A stretch of 55,170 bases of DNA, taken from Gammaproteobacteria bacterium (GTDB taxonomy: Bacteria > Pseudomonadota > Gammaproteobacteria > Steroidobacterales > Steroidobacteraceae). The notes beneath the pieces are model-generated. The model was not told where the DNA came from, made no database searches, and saw only the letters and a list, made by a program, of their open reading frames with translations. The DNA lies in NCBI GenBank assembly GCA_027317845.1, contig DAHVQK010000062.1:1-55170 (forward strand). Reading direction: 5' to 3'. The translations under genes and the position numbers were made by a program. Positions within the stretch are counted from its first letter, which is position 1, and every line of letters begins with the position of its first letter. Shown here piece after piece: positions 15,436-24,370 of this stretch.

Positions 15436-16419
15436 ATGAGCAAATCGAACGGTGTCTGGGCCATCGTACTCGCGGCCGGAGACGGCAGGCGGTTGAGAAG
15501 GCTCACCACGACGCGCAGCGGTCTTGCGATCCCCAAGCAGTTCTGCTCGCTCGAGCACGGCCCCTCGCTCCTGCAGGAGGCGATCGAACGCGCATCGCGC
15601 ATCGCCGATCGCGAGCGCATCTGTACGATCGTCGCGGCGCAACACGAGCGGTGGTGGCGCGAACAGCTGCGCGGCCTGCCCCGGGACAACGTCATCGTGC
15701 AGCCGGACAATCGCGGTACCGCCAACGGGGTGCTGCTGCCGCTGCTCACGATTCTCGAGCGCGATCCGCAGGCGCGGGTCGTGCTGCTGCCTTCGGATCA
15801 TCATGTGCGCGATGAGTGGCGTCTCGCGCGCTCGCTCAGCTTCGCGGCGGCACCGTCCGAGATCCCTCATCCGCAAATCGTGCTGCTCGGGCTCGAACCG
15901 CGCTGCGCGGATACGCAGCTTGGATACATCGTGTCCCGTCCCGAGGAGGGGCGAATCGATCACGGGGTGGAGCGATTCGTGGAGAAGCCGGACGCGGCGT
16001 GCGCGGCGGCGCTGGTGCAGCAGGGGGCGCTCTGGAACACCTTCATCATCGCGGCGGATGCGCCGGCGCTGCTCGCGCTCTTCGAGCGGCGCTGCCCGGA
16101 TATCGTTGCCGCCATGCGCGCGGCCCTCCGTGCCACGCCGGCGGGGCGGGGGCCGGATGAGAATCTCGCGGCGCTCTATCAGCTGTTGCCGGAGCTCGAC
16201 TTTTCGCGCGCGGTGCTGCAGGGACAGGAGGCCTGTCTGCGGGTGCTGAGCGTGCCGGAGTGCGGTTGGAGTGACCTCGGGACACCCGACCGGGTCGCCG
16301 AGGCGCTCGATGGGCTACGCCGGCGCGACGGCAGGCCCGCACACCCCGTTGACCGGGACGTGCTCTTGAGTCTCGCCGCCCAGCACCACCAGTTGAGCGC
16401 CGCTGCCGCGCGGCAGTAG
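15436..16419 (+). CDS. NDP-sugar pyrophosphorylase, mannose-1-phosphate guanylyltransferase-like
   Basis: A nucleotidyltransferase of 327 residues, resembling the catalytic half of ManC/AlgA. Motifs: AIVLAAGDGRRLRRL (nucleotide-binding loop), IPKQFC with the catalytic Lys, VQPDNRGTANGVLLPLL, VVLLPSDHHV (metal Asp), FVEKPD, LWNTFII, and CGWSDLGTPDRV near the end. It would make GDP-mannose or a similar NDP-hexose for polysaccharide synthesis. It lacks the C-terminal phosphomannose isomerase domain of bifunctional enzymes. AGGAAGG precedes the ATG. No other sugar-nucleotide gene is adjacent, so the sugar is not certain. Confidence 0.82.
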   Translation: MSKSNGVWAIVLAAGDGRRLRRLTTTRSGLAIPKQFCSLEHGPSLLQEAIERASRIADRERICTIVAAQHERWWREQLRGLPRDNVIVQPDNRGTANGVLLPLLTILERDPQARVVLLPSDHHVRDEWRLARSLSFAAAPSEIPHPQIVLLGLEPRCADTQLGYIVSRPEEGRIDHGVERFVEKPDAACAAALVQQGALWNTFIIAADAPALLALFERRCPDIVAAMRAALRATPAGRGPDENLAALYQLLPELDFSRAVLQGQEACLRVLSVPECGWSDLGTPDRVAEALDGLRRRDGRPAHPVDRDVLLSLAAQHHQLSAAAARQ

Positions 16420-16875
16420 TCAGCCCCGGCCCTCGTGGCCTGCCTGGGCGCCCATCAGGCTGGCGAGCGTCATCAGCTCGCTGGCGACCGCGGGCAGCAG
16501 ATCATCGAAGGTCACGATGCCGAGCAGCGCTCCGGAGGCATCGACGACCGGGGCGCGGCGAACGCAACGGGCGGTCAGGGCCCCGATGGCTTCGGTCAAC
16601 CCGAGATCGGTGCGCAGCACGAGCGGATCGGGCGTCATGATCTCGCCCACCGTGAGCAGATACAGGTCGGCCCCGCGGCGTATCTCCCCGCGCACGATGT
16701 CGCGGTCGGTGAGGATGCCGATCGGACGGCGCAGCGGATCGCCGCGGTTCACGATGATCAGGGCACCCACGTGCCGATCGCACAGGAGCCGAGCCGCATC
16801 GGCGAGAGGCTCGTCGCGGAAGGCGGTCTGGGGCTGGGGCGAGTATAGATCGCGTATCTTCACGCCCGTCACCAT
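16420..16875 (-). CDS. Tandem CBS-domain protein A
   Basis: A small cytosolic protein of 151 residues made of two CBS motifs: first pair half around DAARLLCDRHVGALIIVNRG...PIGILTDRDIVRGEI, second around GEIMTPDPLVLRTDLGLTEA...VRRAPVVDASGALLGIVTFDDLL. Paired CBS domains bind adenosine nucleotides and usually regulate an enzyme or transporter. The start is set by GGGGGTG upstream of ATG at 16875. It is divergent from a second CBS gene of the same design, from which it probably arose by duplication. Its partner is unknown. Confidence 0.9.
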   Translation of the reverse strand: MVTGVKIRDLYSPQPQTAFRDEPLADAARLLCDRHVGALIIVNRGDPLRRPIGILTDRDIVRGEIRRGADLYLLTVGEIMTPDPLVLRTDLGLTEAIGALTARCVRRAPVVDASGALLGIVTFDDLLPAVASELMTLASLMGAQAGHEGRG

Positions 16876-16977
16876 AATCACCCCCGGTGGCGGTGCGCCA
16901 TCCGCATTGATACGCATTGGCGGACCCGCCCCGCTGTGTCGAACTTGCGGTGAACCAACAGCGCCGGGGAGGGGATC

Positions 16978-17418
16978 ATGAACGTCGGCAGTCTCTGCAG
17001 CCGCCCGCCGGTCGCGGCGCCCACCGGGGCACCTCTCTCGGATGTCGCAAGGCTGATGCGGGAGCGGCACGTGGGGGCGGTCGTGATCACCGAGGGCGAT
17101 CCGCAGCGACCGCATGTGGCGGGCATCATCACGGACCGGGACATCGTGTGCGCGCGGGTCACGCGGACGGAGGATCTCTCGAGTATCAATGCCGGCGAGA
17201 TCATGACACCGCATCCCCTCGTCATCGCGGAACAGGACTCGGTCGGTGCGGCAGTGGCGCATCTGCGCGCACGCGGTGTCCGCCGCGCGCCGGTGGTTGC
17301 CTCGGACGGTGCGCTCGTCGGGCTCGTCTCGGCCGACGATCTGCTCGCCCATCTGGCGAGGCAGATCGCGGCCATGGCCGGCATCGTCGCCCGGCAGATC
17401 CGCAAGGAAAACGCCTGA
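16978..17418 (+). CDS. Tandem CBS-domain protein B
   Basis: A protein of 146 residues with two CBS motifs (DVARLMRERHVGAVVITEGD...VAGIITDRDIV; GEIMTPHPLVIAEQDSVGAA...VRRAPVVASDGALVGLVSADDLL). It is clearly paralogous to the divergent CBS gene, with the same motif order, the MTP-HPLV/DPLV linker and the VRRAPVV strand. GGGGAGGGG precedes the ATG. Adenylate sensing is the family role; the client is unknown. It lies directly against the truncated cation/proton antiporter gene (convergent, 19-bp gap), at the point where that gene was cut off. Confidence 0.9.
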   Translation: MNVGSLCSRPPVAAPTGAPLSDVARLMRERHVGAVVITEGDPQRPHVAGIITDRDIVCARVTRTEDLSSINAGEIMTPHPLVIAEQDSVGAAVAHLRARGVRRAPVVASDGALVGLVSADDLLAHLARQIAAMAGIVARQIRKENA

Positions 17419-17437
17419 GGGGCCGGTCGCGGGCCGA

Positions 17438-18178
17438 TTAAGGCGCCAGCTCGCGCAACTTGCCCGACTCCGCGACCCGGCGCGATAGCGCCAGAATGGT
17501 GGCGTAGAGCGCGAACAGGCCCGCGAGCAACGGGATGTGGCGCACGTGGGCGCCGGTGCGCGTCGAGACGACAAGCAGCGCCACGGAGCAGACGAATGCG
17601 AGCACCAGCGAGAACAGTCCGCCGCCGGCGAGACCGGTGAGAAACCCGCGCACGGTGCCATCGGAATCCAGAAGCGCGATGAGCACCAGGACACCGAAGA
17701 TGTCGGACACGGAGCTCTCGTAGACCACGAATTCCCGGGTGCGCTCCGCGAGAAAGTGGCTGCTCGCTATCGCGATGATGCTGCTCATCACCGCGAACGG
17801 GGTGGCGAGGAGCACCCCTTGGAGGTCAGTCATGCCGAGCGTGTGGACCGCAATGAGCGCGAATGCCGCGCTGCACAGGAGGAACGCCGCCACCGCCTCG
17901 GCGAAGGCGGTCGCGGCGAGCTTGATGCGCTCGCGCCGCAGCTCGATATCGAGCGCGCCCTCGAGCACGACCAGCACGAGGCCGATGGCCCCGGCGACCG
18001 GCACCATGCTCTTCAGTTCCTGGTCCACCACCCCCACGGGGCGCAGCAGCGGCTCGGCCACGAGGCCGAGTGCGATCATCACGATCACCGAGGGTACGCC
18101 GGAGCGGCGGTCGAGGTGTTCCACCGCAAACGCGGCGAGCAGCAACCCCGAGGCGATCAGGATCGCGAGGTAAATCAC
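17438..18178 (-). pseudogene. Cation/proton antiporter, 3'-truncated
   Basis: The frame encodes about 246 residues of a CPA-type Na+/H+ or K+/H+ antiporter: opening helix VIYLAILIASGLLLAAFAVE, SGVPSVIVMIALGLV, VLVVLEGALDIELRRERI, PFAVMSSIIAIASSHFL and FVVYESSVSDIFGVLVLIALLDSDG. The family usually has 380-450 residues with 12-13 helices. Here the protein stops after SGKLRELAP, where relatives continue with LxxLxPLILVLLFGL, so the second half of the transport domain is missing. The GTG start has AGGAG 7 nt upstream. The CBS gene begins its 3' end 19 bp beyond the stop, which marks the breakpoint. A functional half-protein is unlikely but not excluded. Confidence 0.7.
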
Positions 18179-18288
18179 CCGGGTGCTCCTGTGGCCGGCG
18201 CACACCGGCCGGTCGTGTGCCCGGGTTCACTCTGGCAATCGGCCCGGGACGATGACAGCGCGCGGCGCCCCTGCGCGCTGCCCGGCGA

Positions 18289-21117
18289 TCAGCGTGTCCG
18301 GTCGCCGATTTTCAAGCGCAGCAGGGCCGTACGGTCGCGGCTCAAGTCCGCTCCAGAGCGGACCGTGGGATAGGGGACTCCGGGGTTCAGGCCCCGCCAG
18401 TAGATTTTCTCGATGTAAGGGGCAGGGTTGTCGTCTTCGCGGGAATAGTTCATGCCCCGCGTCACCCGTGCCCAGTAGGCGGCCGTGTGCTTGAATCGGT
18501 ACGCAGCCCTGTCCGGAGCGCGCGGGCCTCCCGTGAAGGCGGCCGCGAACGGCGCCGGCTCGATCGCCTCGTAGCGCCAGTGCTTCTGCTTCAGATCGAA
18601 TACGGCCGACATCGGCCGTTGGTAGGCATCGTAGATGGACAGATGTCCGATGCCGAGGATGTCTTCTATCGTCGTCAGCACATTGACGGTCGAGTAGCGC
18701 TCGCTGACCACCGCGTGATGTCTGACATACGGACCGACGAAATAGCAGACGCTGCGGTGCGCGTCGACATGATCCGGGCCGTCCTGCGCATCGTCCTCGA
18801 TGACGATGATCAGCGTGTCGTCGGCGTATGGGCTGTCAGCCACCGCCTGAACGAGGCGGCCGACCGCATAATCGTTGTCCGCGACCTGGGCTTCCGGCGT
18901 GTCGAGGCCATCGATCGACTGGGCGAAGTCCCCGAGGTGATCGCGCATGAGCCGCACCAGGCTGAGCGCCGGCAGGTGTCCGTGGGCGACGTACCGCTTG
19001 AATTCCCGGTCCCATTCCGCTTCGCGGTAGTAATCGGGAAAGCGCGTGTCGAAGCCGCGGAAGTAGGGGTCCGTCACGGGGGCAAGCTGCGGGTTCGCCG
19101 CGAAGGCGACCCGCGTGCGGGTCTTGTAGGGCATCGGCAGGAGCGGCACGGGATGAGTCCGGTTGAAGTACGGGTTCAGATCGAGCATGAACCCGTAATT
19201 GCGCACGGTGAGACCGGCGCGCATGGCCGCATCCCAGAGGTATCCCCGTTGGCGCTCGCCCTGGGGGCCGTCCGGCGCCGCCACGTTGGTCGTCCCGGGC
19301 AGGAGGTTGGGATTGTCCGGGTAGCCCGGTTCCTCCTTGCGGCGCGCCACGAGCGAGCCGATGGCGACGTCGACGTTGCGATTGTCCCCTTCCCAGTCGT
19401 AGGAAAGCCCACGGTGGGCGTAATTGATCGCGAGCTCCTTGGCGCCCAGGTCCGACTCCATCGCCGAGGTGCTCCAGGGCCAGCCGTTGCCGCTCACCTC
19501 GCCCGTGTCGTAGAAGTTGTCGAGCGTCACGAACTGCAGCGCAAGCGCATGGGCGTTCGGTGTCACCGCGCGCCCGAACTCCGCGAGGCGCGGATCTCCG
19601 TTGCCGACCTTGAGATCGCCGAGTTCCTGGTCGTAAGTGCGGTTTTCGCGCACGATGTAGATGATGTGCCTGATGCGCCGGTGCAGCGCCTGCATGAGAG
19701 TACGGTCCGCGGCATCTTCCCGGACATACAGGTGGTCGTTGGCCGCGACGGTGCGGGTGAGCTCGGAGAGGTCGTGGCCGCGGGGAGTGGGCAGACTCAG
19801 GAAACCGGCCGTGGAGATCTGCAGGATGTACTGGTTGGAGGAGCGGCAGCGCGCCCGCTGCGCGCTGCCGTGCTGGCTGGTGTCGCAAAATCCCGGGTTC
19901 GGTCCCGGGACGCTCTTGCCGTTGACCACGTAGAGCATTTTACCGTCGGCGCTGACACTTACGGAGTTCGGCCAGTAGCCGGTCGGGAAGAGGCCAATGA
20001 CGTGAGGGTTCCCGGACTGCAAAGAGATGATCGCCACGGCGTTCTCGCCGCCATTGGTGACATAGAGCCGGCTGCCGTCGGGCGAGAGAGCGAGGCTGTT
20101 GGGGTCGACGCCGTGATAATAGGCGCCGGGGCGCACCAGGGCGGGGGGCGCAATCGTGCGGATCACGTGCACGACACGATCGTCGGCCGTGTCGATGACG
20201 GAAACCACATCGTCGTTGTCGCTGACCACGTAGAGGCGCGATCCGCGGCGATTGAGCGCCATGCGATTCGGGTTGCCCTTGACGGGAATGCGCGCGGTCA
20301 CCACGGGCCGGGTGCGCGAGAGGTCGATGACATCGACCTGCCGATCGCGCATGCTGGACACGTAGGCGGTACGGTTTCCCTCGATCGTCACCCAATAGGG
20401 GTAGGTTCCGCCGGGACGCCCCCCGCCCGGCTGCAGGGACAGCCCGACCGGCGCGCCGCGCGGAAGGCCGTGCGAGAGCGGCACGATCGAGACCGAGTCA
20501 TCGTAAAAATTGGCTACCACCAGCTTCGAGCCGTCGGCCGACACGGCGATGCCGGCCGCCTCGGGTTTCACATCGAGGCCCTTGCCTCTGCGATGAGCGA
20601 GCTTGATGAGCGCCGCGGCATCTTCGGACCACCGGCCGCGCCGGCGCACGAAAACATGAACATCGTCATCCACGCCACCGGAGACGTAGAACCGCCGGCC
20701 GTCCGGTGAGAATGCGATGCCCATGTAGGTATTCGGGACGCGCAACACCTGCTCGGGCCTGGGCCGGTCCCGGCTGATGTCGTAGACGAACACGTACTCT
20801 TCGGAGTCGGACGGGATCATCCGCCCCAGCCGGTCGAACAGCCGGTTGTAACCGCTGGTCAGAACGAGCAGGGTCTTGCCGTCGGGGCTCGCGAGCGTGG
20901 TGACGGCCTGACCGGCGAGGTGGCCGGGGAATCGACGCAGGTGGGGATCCAGGTGAGAGAACTGTGCGCCGGCGGCGGCAGTCGGGGTGATTCTCAGGCC
21001 GGAAGGGGCGACCGGGGGGCGCTCGGGACCTGGTGTCGCCAGCGTGTCGCGCGGTGCGGCCGCCAGCAATGCCAACCCGGTGACGAGAAAGAGGGCGGAT
21101 GTTCTCCGGAATCGCAT
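18289..21117 (-). CDS. Secreted YncE-like beta-propeller/phosphoesterase
   Basis: An exported protein of about 942 residues. A signal peptide (RFRRTSALFLVTGLALLAAA) leads into a seven-bladed propeller of YVTN/YncE type: repeated FSPDGRRFYVSGG, VSADGSKLVVANF, LNRRGSRLYVVSD, LSPDGSRLYVTNGG and VSADGKMLYVVNG units. From about residue 480 comes an alkaline-phosphatase-fold domain of the AcpA/phosphoesterase type (HIIYIVRENRTYDQELGDL, NDYAVGRLVQAV, DTLIIVIEDDAQDGPDHVDAHR), with metal-ligand Asp and His residues near the end. The start is set at 21117 because GGGGAG lies 8 nt upstream; an ATG at 21123 is possible. The substrate is unknown. It stands alone, divergent from the alcohol dehydrogenase gene. 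Confidence 0.88.
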   Translation of the reverse strand: MRFRRTSALFLVTGLALLAAAPRDTLATPGPERPPVAPSGLRITPTAAAGAQFSHLDPHLRRFPGHLAGQAVTTLASPDGKTLLVLTSGYNRLFDRLGRMIPSDSEEYVFVYDISRDRPRPEQVLRVPNTYMGIAFSPDGRRFYVSGGVDDDVHVFVRRRGRWSEDAAALIKLAHRRGKGLDVKPEAAGIAVSADGSKLVVANFYDDSVSIVPLSHGLPRGAPVGLSLQPGGGRPGGTYPYWVTIEGNRTAYVSSMRDRQVDVIDLSRTRPVVTARIPVKGNPNRMALNRRGSRLYVVSDNDDVVSVIDTADDRVVHVIRTIAPPALVRPGAYYHGVDPNSLALSPDGSRLYVTNGGENAVAIISLQSGNPHVIGLFPTGYWPNSVSVSADGKMLYVVNGKSVPGPNPGFCDTSQHGSAQRARCRSSNQYILQISTAGFLSLPTPRGHDLSELTRTVAANDHLYVREDAADRTLMQALHRRIRHIIYIVRENRTYDQELGDLKVGNGDPRLAEFGRAVTPNAHALALQFVTLDNFYDTGEVSGNGWPWSTSAMESDLGAKELAINYAHRGLSYDWEGDNRNVDVAIGSLVARRKEEPGYPDNPNLLPGTTNVAAPDGPQGERQRGYLWDAAMRAGLTVRNYGFMLDLNPYFNRTHPVPLLPMPYKTRTRVAFAANPQLAPVTDPYFRGFDTRFPDYYREAEWDREFKRYVAHGHLPALSLVRLMRDHLGDFAQSIDGLDTPEAQVADNDYAVGRLVQAVADSPYADDTLIIVIEDDAQDGPDHVDAHRSVCYFVGPYVRHHAVVSERYSTVNVLTTIEDILGIGHLSIYDAYQRPMSAVFDLKQKHWRYEAIEPAPFAAAFTGGPRAPDRAAYRFKHTAAYWARVTRGMNYSREDDNPAPYIEKIYWRGLNPGVPYPTVRSGADLSRDRTALLRLKIGDRTR

Positions 21118-21367
21118 GCGCATCGCTCCCCGCAAGACTGATCGGGCGAGATAGCTTACAGCGCGCACCCGGTGCGCGGAACAGCCCGCCGCGCGCCGTC
21201 ACGGCCTTGTCATCGAGTTGTCCTGAGCGTGCGACGCGCTGTGCCCGGTGATGTACCGTGACCGGCAACCCCGTGGCCCGTCTTCGCGCGATTCGGCGCA
21301 CCCGATATGGCGCGAGGGCGCGGACGGCGTAGACTCATTGGCATCGCGTGCCGTTCGGGAGATGCTC
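21118..21367. other. Divergent intergenic region
   Basis: About 250 bp between the phosphoesterase and alcohol dehydrogenase genes. It must hold the promoter of the former, but no clear -10/-35 pair, palindrome or small gene is seen. Confidence 0.4.
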
Positions 21368-22384
21368 ATGCCCAAGATGCGAGCCGTTCAGGTCCCCAGG
21401 GCCAATGCGCCTTTCGAGCTCATCGAACGCGAGGTTCCGCAGCCCGGCCGCGGTCAGGTGCGCATCCGCGTGCAGGCGTGCGGTATCTGTCACAGCGATT
21501 CCTTCACCAAGGAGGGAATCTTCCCCGGCCTGCACTATCCACGCGTGCCAGGACACGAAGTCGTGGGACTGATCGACGCGGTGGGCCCGGAGGTCCCGGA
21601 CTGGAAGCCAGGCGTGCGCGTCGGTGTCGGTTGGCAAGGTGGATACTGCGGCCATTGCGCGTCCTGCCGGCGCGGGGATTTCATTACCTGTCAGCGAGGT
21701 CAGATTCCCGGAATCACCTACGATGGCGGCTACGCGGACTACATGCTGGCGCCCTTCGAGGCTCTCGCCTCGATTCCGCAGGAGCTCTCCTCCGCCGACG
21801 CCGCGCCGCTCATGTGTGCCGGCATCACGACTTACAATGCACTGCGGCACTGCGGAGCCCAGCCGGGCGAGCTGGTCGCCATCCTCGGCATCGGCGGGCT
21901 GGGGCATCTTGGGGTGCAGTTCGCCGCCAGGATGGGCTTTCGCACCGTTGCCATCGCTCGCGGCGCTGACAAGGGCGCGCTCGCGAAGAAGCTCGGTGCC
22001 CGGCACTATATCGATACCACCGCGCAGGATATGGCCGCCGAACTCACCCAGCTGGGCGGGGCGCGCGCCATTCTCGCCACCGTCACCGATGCCAGGACCA
22101 TGTCCGCGGCCGTCAACGGACTCGGTGTCGATGGCAGGTTGATGATCGTCGGCGCCTCCGCCGAGCCGATCGAGGTGTCCCCACTGGCCCTCATCGCGGC
22201 AAGACGCTCTCTGCAGGGATGGCCGTCCGGCACTTCGAGCGATTCCGAGGACACGCTCGCCTTCAGCGTCCTCGCGCAGATCCGGCCAATGATCGAGCAA
22301 TACCCTCTCGAGCGGGCCGCCGAGGCCTACGATCACATGATGAGCGGCAAAGCGCGGTTCCGCGTCGTGCTCACCACGTCCTGA
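21368..22384 (+). CDS. Zinc-dependent alcohol dehydrogenase (MDR superfamily)
   Basis: A medium-chain dehydrogenase of 338 residues. The catalytic zinc ligands are Cys and His in GICHSDSF and the GHE motif (VPGHEVVG). The structural zinc loop has its four cysteines in GYCGHCASCRRGDFITC. The Rossmann motif is LGIGGLGHLGVQFA. The overall pattern is closest to cinnamyl-alcohol/alcohol dehydrogenases of the AdhP/YahK kind. It oxidises alcohols or reduces aldehydes with NAD(P)H; the natural substrate is not evident. GGGAG lies 6 nt before the ATG at 21368. No partner aldehyde dehydrogenase is adjacent; the one in the window is 26 kb away. Confidence 0.92.
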   Translation: MPKMRAVQVPRANAPFELIEREVPQPGRGQVRIRVQACGICHSDSFTKEGIFPGLHYPRVPGHEVVGLIDAVGPEVPDWKPGVRVGVGWQGGYCGHCASCRRGDFITCQRGQIPGITYDGGYADYMLAPFEALASIPQELSSADAAPLMCAGITTYNALRHCGAQPGELVAILGIGGLGHLGVQFAARMGFRTVAIARGADKGALAKKLGARHYIDTTAQDMAAELTQLGGARAILATVTDARTMSAAVNGLGVDGRLMIVGASAEPIEVSPLALIAARRSLQGWPSGTSSDSEDTLAFSVLAQIRPMIEQYPLERAAEAYDHMMSGKARFRVVLTTS

Positions 22385-22416
22385 GATCGCGGCTCGGCCT
22401 GGCCGCGGGGCCGGGC

Positions 22417-23520
22417 TCAGGAGCTCGTGCGCCGCTCCTCCGGATTCCCCTCCGGTGGGGTCATTTGCATCTGCACGCGCGTGACGGGCAGCGCCAGCTG
22501 CCCGCCATGCTCACCGATGATTCGCGCGGCGTTGAGCAGCACATCCTCCTGAATGGCCAGCGATTCGGCCCACCAGACCGTGTGGGCGAAGCAATAGATC
22601 AGGATGTCGAGCGAATGGACGCCGTAATTGGTGAAGTGGACGAATTCGCCCTGCACCTTGCCCTGGACATGATCGATGCGCGGATGATTCGCGATGTAGG
22701 CGCGCAGGTCCGCCAGGATCGCCGGCAACCGTTCCACGTCCGAGTAACGCAGCGGCAAGGTCTGCTGAATGCGTCTGGCCTGCATTCGCGGCGGTGTCTC
22801 GACCACACTCGTGTTGAATACATGGTTCGGAACGTAATACGGGTACGTATCGAACCCTCGCAGTCTCGTCGAGCGCCAGCCGATGTGCTCCACGGTTCCG
22901 GAGATGTTCAGCGAGGGCAGCACGATCCATTCGCCGATCTTGAACGGCTGGTCGAGGTAGATCACTACCGCGCCAAACAGATTGGACACAACCCCTTGGG
23001 CGGCGAACCCGACGGCGATCCCTGCAACGCCGCCGATGGTGAGGAGGCTGGCGATCGGGACGTGCACGGTCCGCAGGATCATCAATCCGATGAGCGTCAG
23101 CACTCCGAGGCGGGCGAATTTCCCGGCGAGGTCATAGAACATCGGGTCGAGCGGACGGCCACGCGGGTGCCGCACGAGTGGATAGATCTCGATCAGGTTC
23201 CAGCCCGCCCAGCCGACCACCGCGAGAATCCCGACGCGCAGCGACGGGTCGAGGATGTGAGAGAGCACCGGGGCATGAATGCGCTCGTTGATCTGGGTGC
23301 CGATCAGATACGCCGCGCACAGCATGATCAGCGCGAGGGCCGGGGAGTGCGCGGCGCGATAAGTCGCTTCCCGAAGCGCGCCGATGCGGCCTGCCGACTG
23401 ATGGATGAGCCTCAGACCCGTCAGACGCAGCAACACGACCAGGACGGCGGCCACCACCGCGATGATGGTCGCGTGAACGATGAGGTCTCGATGCAGGTCG
23501 AACCATTTCGCTGCAAGCAT
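22417..23520 (-). CDS. MscS-family mechanosensitive channel
   Basis: An inner-membrane protein of about 367 residues. The N-terminal part has four predicted helices (among them IVHATIIAVVAAVLVVLL and PALALIMLCAAYLIG). The pore helix has the MscS signature IASLLTIGGVAGIAVGFAAQ followed by GVVSNLFGAVVIYLDQPFKI, then the beta domain (GTVEHIGWRSTRLRGFD, YVPNHVF) and an alpha/beta C-terminal domain. It opens under membrane tension to release solutes on osmotic downshift. The start at 23520 gives the usual short N-terminus, with a GAGG about 7 nt upstream. It converges on the alcohol dehydrogenase gene with a 32-bp gap. Confidence 0.92.
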   Translation of the reverse strand: MLAAKWFDLHRDLIVHATIIAVVAAVLVVLLRLTGLRLIHQSAGRIGALREATYRAAHSPALALIMLCAAYLIGTQINERIHAPVLSHILDPSLRVGILAVVGWAGWNLIEIYPLVRHPRGRPLDPMFYDLAGKFARLGVLTLIGLMILRTVHVPIASLLTIGGVAGIAVGFAAQGVVSNLFGAVVIYLDQPFKIGEWIVLPSLNISGTVEHIGWRSTRLRGFDTYPYYVPNHVFNTSVVETPPRMQARRIQQTLPLRYSDVERLPAILADLRAYIANHPRIDHVQGKVQGEFVHFTNYGVHSLDILIYCFAHTVWWAESLAIQEDVLLNAARIIGEHGGQLALPVTRVQMQMTPPEGNPEERRTSS

Positions 23521-23877
23521 AGGCGGGCCTCGGCGAAAGGAGGATGGTCCAGGTGTTGGCGTGCCGCGACACTCGTGCCGCGGCATGCCCCTCCATCAGC
23601 ATACACGCGCCAGCCGCCGCGCGGCAGGCCGGATCCGGTAGTGTGCCGGCCGATGGCCTCGTGCCTCGAATTTCATGATGGACGCCGGGAGCCCCGGAAA
23701 CCGCTCGTTCGGCGCCTCCCAGCGCACGCAATCCAGGCTCTCGGTGCTACAGATCCACCACCAGCCTTCCGCCCCCGGCGCTCGAGCCGCAGTGTCGCCG
23801 CGATGCATCGGTGTATCGGCGGATCCTGGCGGGCGCGGCGCCGCTTGCCGGGCAGGCTCACCGCTCCGGCGGCGGAC
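23521..23877. other. Intergenic stretch with a possible gene fragment
   Basis: A minus-strand frame at 23596-23808 reads GWWWICSTESLDCVRWEAPN then ERFPGLPASIMKFEARG before a basic tail. The middle looks protein-like in residue mix, but there is no recognised family and no ribosome site, so it may be a remnant. No repeat or promoter is clear in the rest. Confidence 0.3.
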
Positions 23878-24177
23878 TCAGGAATCCACCACCGGGTCGA
23901 AGTGCTCGACGTGGGGCGGCTGCTCGAAGAACGGTCCGATGATGGCGCGCCACTCGGCGAACGCCGGCGATTGACGGAATCCCACCGTGTGCGCCTCGAG
24001 GGAGTCCCACTCGACGATGAGGACGAAACGTCCCGCGGACTCCTGACAGGCGAGGATCTGGTGGCGACGGTAGCCGCCCGCCTTGGCGAGCACAGTGTTG
24101 GCCGCTCGCGTGATGGCTTCGCAGAAGGCTTCCCGCGCCTCGGGGCGCACTTTGATATCGGCAATCTCGATGGTCAT
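23878..24177 (-). CDS. ABM-domain (antibiotic biosynthesis monooxygenase-like) protein
   Basis: A 99-residue dimeric ferredoxin-like barrel protein: MTIEIADIKVRPEAREAF (strand and helix), GGYRRHQILACQESAGRFVL (strands), EWDSLEAHTVGFRQSPAFAEW (the conserved W and H-x-F/x-F pattern), and a final HFDPVV strand. Members of this domain act as monooxygenases, heme-degrading enzymes or small-molecule isomerases, and many have no known substrate. The start at MTIEI matches the family; a longer frame to 24285 has no homologous residues. No nearby gene explains its role. Confidence 0.8.
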   Translation of the reverse strand: MTIEIADIKVRPEAREAFCEAITRAANTVLAKAGGYRRHQILACQESAGRFVLIVEWDSLEAHTVGFRQSPAFAEWRAIIGPFFEQPPHVEHFDPVVDS

Positions 24178-24370
24178 TCGGAACGAACAGGCATGTGAGT
24201 GACCCCGCCAGTCTGAACTATTGTGCAACGTCCGCGCGCGCGAGTCATCCTCGACGGTGCGCGCGCAGTGCGGCGGCACGTCCATTGTTCTGCGTTACGT
24301 TGCGCTCGATCCACATGATGAGCGCACCGGTGCCGAGGTGACGGGCACCGGGCCCCTCGGTCCGCGTGTC

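Noticed and set aside
18487-20709. 740-codon plus-strand frame inside the phosphoesterase gene
   Set aside because: It lies antisense to a well-supported propeller and phosphatase fold and has no recognisable motifs.
23596-23808. A 70-codon minus-strand frame between the MscS and ABM genes
   Set aside because: Kept only as a possible fragment because the middle looks protein-like, but start signal and homologue are lacking.
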